Source: Nonomuraea guangzhouensis (GTDB lineage Bacteria; Actinomycetota; Actinomycetes; Streptosporangiales; Streptosporangiaceae). Taken from it: a stretch of 64,000 bases of DNA. A program made the position numbers and the translations under genes. The DNA is taken from positions 1 to 64,000 of the forward strand of contig NZ_JAHKRM010000051.1 of the NCBI RefSeq assembly GCF_019396345.1. Direction: 5' to 3'. The notes under the pieces are model-generated. The model was not told the DNA's origin. It ran no database searches and saw only the letters and a program-made list of their open reading frames with translations. Position 1 is the stretch's first letter. Every line of letters starts with the position of its first letter. This document shows, piece by piece, positions 60,711-64,000 of this stretch.

Positions 60711-61649
60711 ATGACCGCTACGTATACAGTTGATGATGTACGCGCCAGGCTCCGACGGGGCATGGAGACCGCCGTGTTGTCGTTCCCGCTCACGCCGTTC
60801 GACACCGGCGGCGCCGTGGACCTCGACTCCTTCCGCGTCTATATCCGCGAGCAGATCGCGGCCGGACCGGGCGCGATCTTCCCGTGCTGCGGGACGGGCG
60901 AGTTCTTCTCCCTGGCCGAGGACGAGTACGAGAGCCTCGTCACGGCCGCGGTCGAGGAGGCGGCCGGGGCGGTGCCGGTGGTCGTGGGAGCCGGCTACGG
61001 CTGGGCCCAGGCCGCGCGCTTCGCCGCCATCGCCGAACGGGCCGGGGCCGACGCGTTGCTGCTGATGCCGCCCTACCTCGTGGAGGCGCCCCAGGAGGGC
61101 CTGGTCGAGCACGTACGCCGGGTCGCGGCCAGTACGTCGCTGCCCGTCATCGTCTACCAGCGCGCCCAGGTGAAGGTGGCGGTGCGCAGCATCGCCGCGC
61201 TGGCCGAGATACCGAACGTGATCGGTTTCAAGGACGGCCACTCCGACCTCGACCAGTTGCAGCGGCTCAAGCTGGCCGCGCCGCCGCACTGGCTGTTCTT
61301 CAACGGCGCCGCGACGGCCGAGATGCAGGCCCGCGCCTACCGGAGCATCGGCGTGCCCGCCTACTCCTCCGCCGTCCACGCCTTCGCCCCCGAGATCGCG
61401 AAGTCCTTCTTCCACGCCTTCCACGCCGACGACCACGCGCGGGTCGACCTGCTGCTGAGCCGCTTCTACATCCCGCTGGTCGAGCTGCGCGACAAGGGGA
61501 TCGGCTACAGCGTCTCGCTGGTCAAGGCCGGGGCGCGGCTGCGCGGCTTCCCCGTGGGCCCCGTACGCGCCCCGCTCGCCGACCCCTCCCCGGAGCACCT
61601 CGAAGAGCTCCGTGCCCTGCTGGACACCGGTCTCGCCCTCGTCCGGTAA
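60711..61649 (+). CDS. kdgD: 5-dehydro-4-deoxyglucarate dehydratase
   Basis: 312 aa DHDPS/NAL-family lyase converting 5-keto-4-deoxyglucarate to alpha-ketoglutarate semialdehyde, CO2 and water. The carboxylate-binding PCCGTGEFFSL, catalytic Tyr in VIVYQRA and Schiff-base Lys in VIGFKDGHSDL are visible. The motif variant is that of KdgD rather than DapA. It begins the plus-strand aldarate operon, with glucarate dehydratase 15 bp downstream. GGAGACAGG precedes the ATG. Confidence 0.85.
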   Translation: MTATYTVDDVRARLRRGMETAVLSFPLTPFDTGGAVDLDSFRVYIREQIAAGPGAIFPCCGTGEFFSLAEDEYESLVTAAVEEAAGAVPVVVGAGYGWAQAARFAAIAERAGADALLLMPPYLVEAPQEGLVEHVRRVAASTSLPVIVYQRAQVKVAVRSIAALAEIPNVIGFKDGHSDLDQLQRLKLAAPPHWLFFNGAATAEMQARAYRSIGVPAYSSAVHAFAPEIAKSFFHAFHADDHARVDLLLSRFYIPLVELRDKGIGYSVSLVKAGARLRGFPVGPVRAPLADPSPEHLEELRALLDTGLALVR

Positions 61650-61664
61650 GGAAGGAATCCCCCT

Positions 61665-62957
61665 ATGTCGCAACCCATCCCCCGGATCGTCAGGGCGACC
61701 GTCACGCCGATCCTGATCAGCGACCCGCCGCTGCTCAACGTCCTCGGCGTGCACCAGCCGTACACGCCGCGCACCATCGTCGAGCTCGAGACCGACACCG
61801 GCGCCACCGGGGTCGGCGAGACCTACGGCGACACCGAATACCTCGAGGTGGCGCGGAACCTCGCCAAGGCCGTCATCGGCAAGCCGCTCACCGCGCTGAA
61901 CGGGCTGCACGACCTGGCCTACGACTCGGCGGGGCTCACGCCCGGCACGGTCAACGAGTTCGACCCGGCCGGACTGCGCGGCGCACGGACGAACGAGAAG
62001 ATCGTCCGTAGCGTGGTCTCGGCGTTCGAGGTGGCCAGCCTGGACACTCTCGGCAAGGCGCTCGGCCTGCCCGTGCACGCGCTGCTCGGGGGCAAGGTCC
62101 GCGACCGGGTCGACTACAGCGGCTACCTGTTCTACCGCTGGGCCGAGCACCCCGTGGAGGACGCCCCGCGCGACGACTGGGGCGCCGCCCTCGACCCCGA
62201 AGGCGTCGTACGGCAGGCGCGGCGGTTCACCGACACCTACGGATTCCGCTCCTTCAAGCTCAAGGGCGGCGTGTTCCCGCCCGAGCAGGAGATCGCGGCC
62301 ATCAAGGCGCTGGCCGAAGCCTTCCCCGACCACCCGCTGCGCCTGGACCCGAACGGCGGCTGGTCGGTCGAGTCGAGCGTGCGCGTCGCCGAGGAGCTCG
62401 ACGGAAAGCTGGAATACCTGGAGGACCCGACCACGGGCATCGACGGCATGGCCGAGGTGCGCGCCAGGACCGGCGCGCTGCTGGCCACCAACATGTGCGT
62501 CACCACTTTCGGCGAGATCCCCGAAGCGTTCGCCAAGGACGCCGTCCAGGTGGTGCTGTCCGACCACCACTACTGGGGCGGCCTGCACGCCACGCGCGAG
62601 CTCGCGGCGCTCTGCCGCACCCACGGGGTCGCGCTCTCGATGCACTCCAACACCCACCTCGGCATCAGCCTCGCCGCGATGACCCACGTCGCCAGCGTCA
62701 TTCCGGACCTGGAGTACGCCTGCGACAGCCACCGGCCCTGGCAGACCGAGGACGTCATCACCGAACCGCACCGCTTCACCGGCGGCGCCGTCGAGGTGTC
62801 CGACGCCCCGGGACTCGGGGTCGAACTCGACCGCGACGCCCTGGCCACCCTGCACGAACGCTGGATCGAGCTCGACGGCTTCCGCGATCGGGACGATGTG
62901 GCCGCCATGCGACAGGCCGACCCCACGTGGGTCCAGCCCCCGCTACCACGCTGGTGA
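61665..62957 (+). CDS. gudD: glucarate dehydratase
   Basis: 430 aa enolase-superfamily enzyme forming 5-keto-4-deoxyglucarate. Catalytic Lys pair in SFKLKGG, metal ligands in RLDPNGGW, EYLEDPTTG and ATNMCVT, and the catalytic His in SMHSNTHLGIS are all in place. Length and the TVNEFDPAGLRGA segment match GudD-type proteins. AAGGAAGGAA lies ahead of the ATG. Its product feeds the KdgD encoded just upstream. Confidence 0.88.
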   Translation: MSQPIPRIVRATVTPILISDPPLLNVLGVHQPYTPRTIVELETDTGATGVGETYGDTEYLEVARNLAKAVIGKPLTALNGLHDLAYDSAGLTPGTVNEFDPAGLRGARTNEKIVRSVVSAFEVASLDTLGKALGLPVHALLGGKVRDRVDYSGYLFYRWAEHPVEDAPRDDWGAALDPEGVVRQARRFTDTYGFRSFKLKGGVFPPEQEIAAIKALAEAFPDHPLRLDPNGGWSVESSVRVAEELDGKLEYLEDPTTGIDGMAEVRARTGALLATNMCVTTFGEIPEAFAKDAVQVVLSDHHYWGGLHATRELAALCRTHGVALSMHSNTHLGISLAAMTHVASVIPDLEYACDSHRPWQTEDVITEPHRFTGGAVEVSDAPGLGVELDRDALATLHERWIELDGFRDRDDVAAMRQADPTWVQPPLPRW

Positions 62958-62970
62958 AAGAGAGAACCCC

Positions 62971-63966
62971 ATGAGAATGCCATCCACGATCGGCCTGCGC
63001 ATCGGCGGCGCCCTGCTGGCGGTCGTCGCGCTGACCGCCTGCTCGGTCAAGGGCGGCGGTGCCGGCGACGGCGCCGCGTACCCCAGCAAGGCCGTGGAGT
63101 TCACCGTCCCCACGGAGCCGGGCGGCAGCACCGACCTGGTCACCCGCGCCCTGGCCAAGAGCATCGAGAAGCCGCTCGGCAAGCCGGCCGTGGTGGTCAA
63201 CAAGCCGGGCGCCAACGGCAAGATCGCCGGCAAGGACGTCTTCAGCAGCAAGCCGGACGGCTACCGGGTGGCCGTGATGCCGCAGTCGCTGTTCGCCATC
63301 GGGCCGCTGATGGTCCAGGACCCCGACGCCATCAAGCTGGAGGACATGACCTTCGTCAAGGGACTGGCCGTCGAGGACTACGCCCTGGTCGTGCCGGCCT
63401 CCTCGCCGTACAAGACGGTCAAGGACATCGTCGCGGCCGACAACATCAAGTACGGCACCACGGGCGCGGGGACGGGTAGCCAGCTGTCCCAGGCCCTGCT
63501 GTTCGGGGTGGCGAAGGTGAAGGCGACGCCGGTGCCGTTCGACGGCGGCGCCCCCACGATCACCGCGGTCCTGGGCGGCAAGGTCGACGCGGCGTCCGTC
63601 CAGATCGCCGAGGCCGCCAAGCACGTCCAGTCGGGCAAGCTCCGGGCGCTGGCCGTGTTCGGCAGCAAGCGCGTCGAGGCGCTGCCCGACGTGCCGACCG
63701 CCACCGAGTCCGGCTATGACGTCGTGGTGGACCAGCGCAGGTTCGTGGCCGCGCCCGCCGGGCTCCCGGCCGACGTGCGCGACAAGCTGGCCGGCGCCAT
63801 CGACAAGGCCATCGCCACGCCCGAGTACGGCGAACTGCTGAAGTCCAACTACATCGGCCGCTGGGAAGTCGGCGGCGACGAGGTCAAGACGCAGCTCACC
63901 AAGGCCCAGGGCGAGTTCGCCGCACTGACGAAGAAGCTCGGGATCGACCTCACGGGCGAGCAATGA
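62971..63966 (+). CDS. TTT-family substrate-binding lipoprotein (TctC-like)
   Basis: 331 aa periplasmic-type binding protein of the tripartite tricarboxylate transporter family. A lipobox (VALTACS) marks a membrane-anchored lipoprotein. FTVPTEPGGSTDLVTRALA, KPGANGKIAG and YGTTGAGTGSQLSQ are Bug/TctC hallmarks. By context the ligand is probably glucarate or galactarate. Its stop overlaps the next start (ATGA), so the permease subunits should follow outside the window. Confidence 0.85.
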   Translation: MRMPSTIGLRIGGALLAVVALTACSVKGGGAGDGAAYPSKAVEFTVPTEPGGSTDLVTRALAKSIEKPLGKPAVVVNKPGANGKIAGKDVFSSKPDGYRVAVMPQSLFAIGPLMVQDPDAIKLEDMTFVKGLAVEDYALVVPASSPYKTVKDIVAADNIKYGTTGAGTGSQLSQALLFGVAKVKATPVPFDGGAPTITAVLGGKVDAASVQIAEAAKHVQSGKLRALAVFGSKRVEALPDVPTATESGYDVVVDQRRFVAAPAGLPADVRDKLAGAIDKAIATPEYGELLKSNYIGRWEVGGDEVKTQLTKAQGEFAALTKKLGIDLTGEQ

Positions 63967-64000
63967 CCAGCCTCACGCCAGAGGAGGACCTGCCGCGGGA
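63963..64000 (+). CDS. start of the next transporter gene (partial)
   Basis: Only the first 12 codons (MTSLTPEEDLPR) are inside the window, with an ATGA overlap to the binding-protein gene. By position it is expected to be the small TctB-like membrane subunit of a TTT transporter; the sequence seen is too short to confirm. Confidence 0.4.
   Translation, partial: MTSLTPEEDLPR

Noticed and set aside
60621..62855. 744-codon minus-strand frame opposite kdgD and gudD
   Set aside because: High-GC antisense frame; both plus-strand genes have complete catalytic motifs.

Overview
The window is about 70% GC with strongly third-position-GC-biased genes, many GTG/TTG starts, IclR/TetR/GntR regulators, secreted multi-domain glycoside hydrolases and a PASTA-less Ser/Thr kinase. 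This points to a filamentous actinomycete chromosome arm, most like Streptosporangiaceae (Nonomuraea-type). Genus assignment is an inference from gene style only. No rRNA, tRNA, CRISPR array or prophage was recognised.

Region by region. 0-8.2 kb: scattered metabolic and secreted genes (flavin amine oxidase, NylB-like serine hydrolase, a two-gene membrane cassette, ChrB-N protein, NlpC/P60 peptidase, I36 inhibitor, orphan ABC permease, small secreted protein). 8.4-11.5 kb: a FAD monooxygenase divergent from an unusual TetR regulator that carries eight 8-residue repeats and a resolvase-type HTH at its C-terminus, flanked by two pseudogene remnants. 11.5-16.7 kb: an NB-ARC/TPR NLR-like protein overlapping a small two-TM protein that shares an 18-residue motif with it, a candidate amyloid-signalling pair, next to a Ser/Thr kinase. 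16.9-24.9 kb: secreted glycoside hydrolases (PA14 type; GH30 plus ricin type), an AMP ligase/nitroreductase pair, MarR, DUF4142 lipoprotein, DUF4916 protein. 25-28.9 kb: phenylalanine hydroxylase, then a DHA2-type MFS gene broken by a TnpB element.

28.9-34.1 kb: a Pls-type single-module NRPS (A-PCP-membrane/three beta-helix domains) translationally coupled to an M1 metallopeptidase. It has the layout of epsilon-poly-L-lysine synthetase and a lysine-like specificity code read here by eye. 34.3-40 kb: an APH-fold protein, a ClpX paralogue with an altered ClpP-docking loop, a 52-aa cytochrome P450 stub, a TetR regulator, and a tetracycline-type ribosomal protection protein preceded by a leader ORF and hairpin.

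40.1-49.6 kb: a coherent aromatic catabolic cluster. VanAB-type Rieske demethylase with a 64-aa ORF between its subunits and an IclR regulator are followed by SDR, amidohydrolase, MaoC, acyl-CoA ligase, aldehyde dehydrogenase and Zn alcohol dehydrogenase. The SDR/amidohydrolase/MaoC/ligase set matches the CoA-dependent hydroxycinnamate (cou/phd) side-chain-shortening route. 49.8-57.8 kb: CASTOR/POLLUX-type channel, GH29-like secreted hydrolase, DUF1622 protein, and a GNAT-aminotransferase fusion coupled to a CdsA-like cytidylyltransferase. 57.9-64 kb: an aldarate (glucarate/galactarate) regulon with GntR, enolase-superfamily dehydratase, IclR, KdgD, glucarate dehydratase and the start of a tripartite tricarboxylate (TTT) transporter.
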